A stretch of DNA of 6,759 nt from Lentisphaerota bacterium (lineage in GTDB: Bacteria > Verrucomicrobiota > Lentisphaeria > Victivallales > GWF2-50-93), in the NCBI GenBank assembly GCA_025360875.1, contig JANYBI010000165.1:1-6759 (forward strand). The letters run 5' to 3'. The translations under genes and the position numbers were made by a program. Below are positions 6,634-6,759 of the stretch, one piece after another (the stretch's first letter is position 1; every line of letters starts with the position of its first letter). The notes under the pieces are model-generated. The model ran no database searches and had not been told where the DNA came from. It saw only the letters and a list, made by a program, of their open reading frames with translations.

Positions 6634-6759
6634 GACCGGCCTGCGCGACGGGTCGCTCCCACGCCCCGGCGGGCGAAGGCAGTGGATATTGGGATTATGC
6701 GAAATCCATTTGTCGATCAGTTGAACGTTGACGCCGAACAGGGCTGCGGCCTGCCTGCG
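6634..6759 (-). CDS. partial helix-turn-helix protein or its remnant, entering from the right edge
   Basis: Translated on the minus strand from 6759, the sequence begins RRQAAALFGVNVQLIDKWIS. This is a clear helix-turn-helix pattern: AAALF helix, Gly-Val turn, recognition helix ending in Trp. Further on in the same frame, just inside the antisense of the previous gene's 3' end, VLICLADLEQYLQQF resembles the closing DLExYL of excisionase/MerR-like HTH_17 domains. Between them lies GC-rich sequence from the hairpin pair. The frame stays open to about 5662 across the antisense of the propeller gene, where the residues look like shadow sequence. A true protein would therefore have an improbable tail. 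The options are a gene with a small convergent overlap, a frameshifted or truncated remnant, or chance. The coding sign is best at 6688-6759. Confidence 0.35.
6645..6675. repeat. two GC-rich hairpins after the last operon gene
   Basis: GCGAC/GTCGC (6645-6649 with 6652-6656; in practice a 4-bp stem with a CGGG loop) is followed by CGCCC/GGGCG (6662-6666 with 6671-6675, loop CGGC). They begin 12 nt after the TAG stop. There is no T-run behind either stem, so this is not a standard Rho-independent terminator. On the minus strand the segment reads GTGGGAGCGACCCGTCGC, in the style of REP hairpin units. It could slow 3'-end decay or be a dispersed repeat. Confidence 0.4.

Overview
The window holds one co-directional three-gene locus (562-6633, + strand). 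A sugar-type transcriptional regulator is followed by two large secreted proteins: a glycoside hydrolase family 2 (GH2)-like enzyme, and a protein joining a mutarotase-like beta-sandwich to a C-terminal beta-propeller. Gaps between the genes are short (39 nt, then 15-45 nt depending on the start chosen) and hold no clear terminator, so one transcript is likely. Transcription probably starts near position 520, from a good sigma70-type promoter just upstream of the regulator.

Left flank (1-561): the reading frame of an unidentified gene ends at 109-111. It is followed by a repeat-rich noncoding stretch (131-339) made of two copies, in opposite orientation, of a three-hairpin module. This resembles dispersed REP/BIME-like intergenic elements. 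Positions 340-485 hold no gene but do hold a 10-bp palindrome centred on CpG. The promoter and an AT-rich inverted repeat over the predicted transcription start come next.

Right flank (6634-6759): two GC-rich hairpins follow the last stop codon. On the minus strand a reading frame enters from the right edge and carries a convincing helix-turn-helix signature, but it has no stop until it is deep inside the antisense of the last gene. It is therefore either a gene with an odd convergent overlap or a broken remnant.

Organism: a Gram-negative-like bacterium with moderately GC-rich coding DNA. The GntR-type DNA-binding domain fused to a LacI-type sensor, the secreted glycan-acting proteins and the short 'GGGCTACA'-type hairpin repeats suggest the PVC group (Lentisphaerota, Verrucomicrobiota or relatives). 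This is inference from style, not proof.

How the genes may work together: the regulator probably senses a sugar and controls its own operon. The GH2-like enzyme keeps both catalytic glutamates and would cut a glycan outside the cytoplasm. The third protein may bind or process the carbohydrate, but its activity is unknown. No mobile-element transposase, RNA gene or CRISPR array was recognised.
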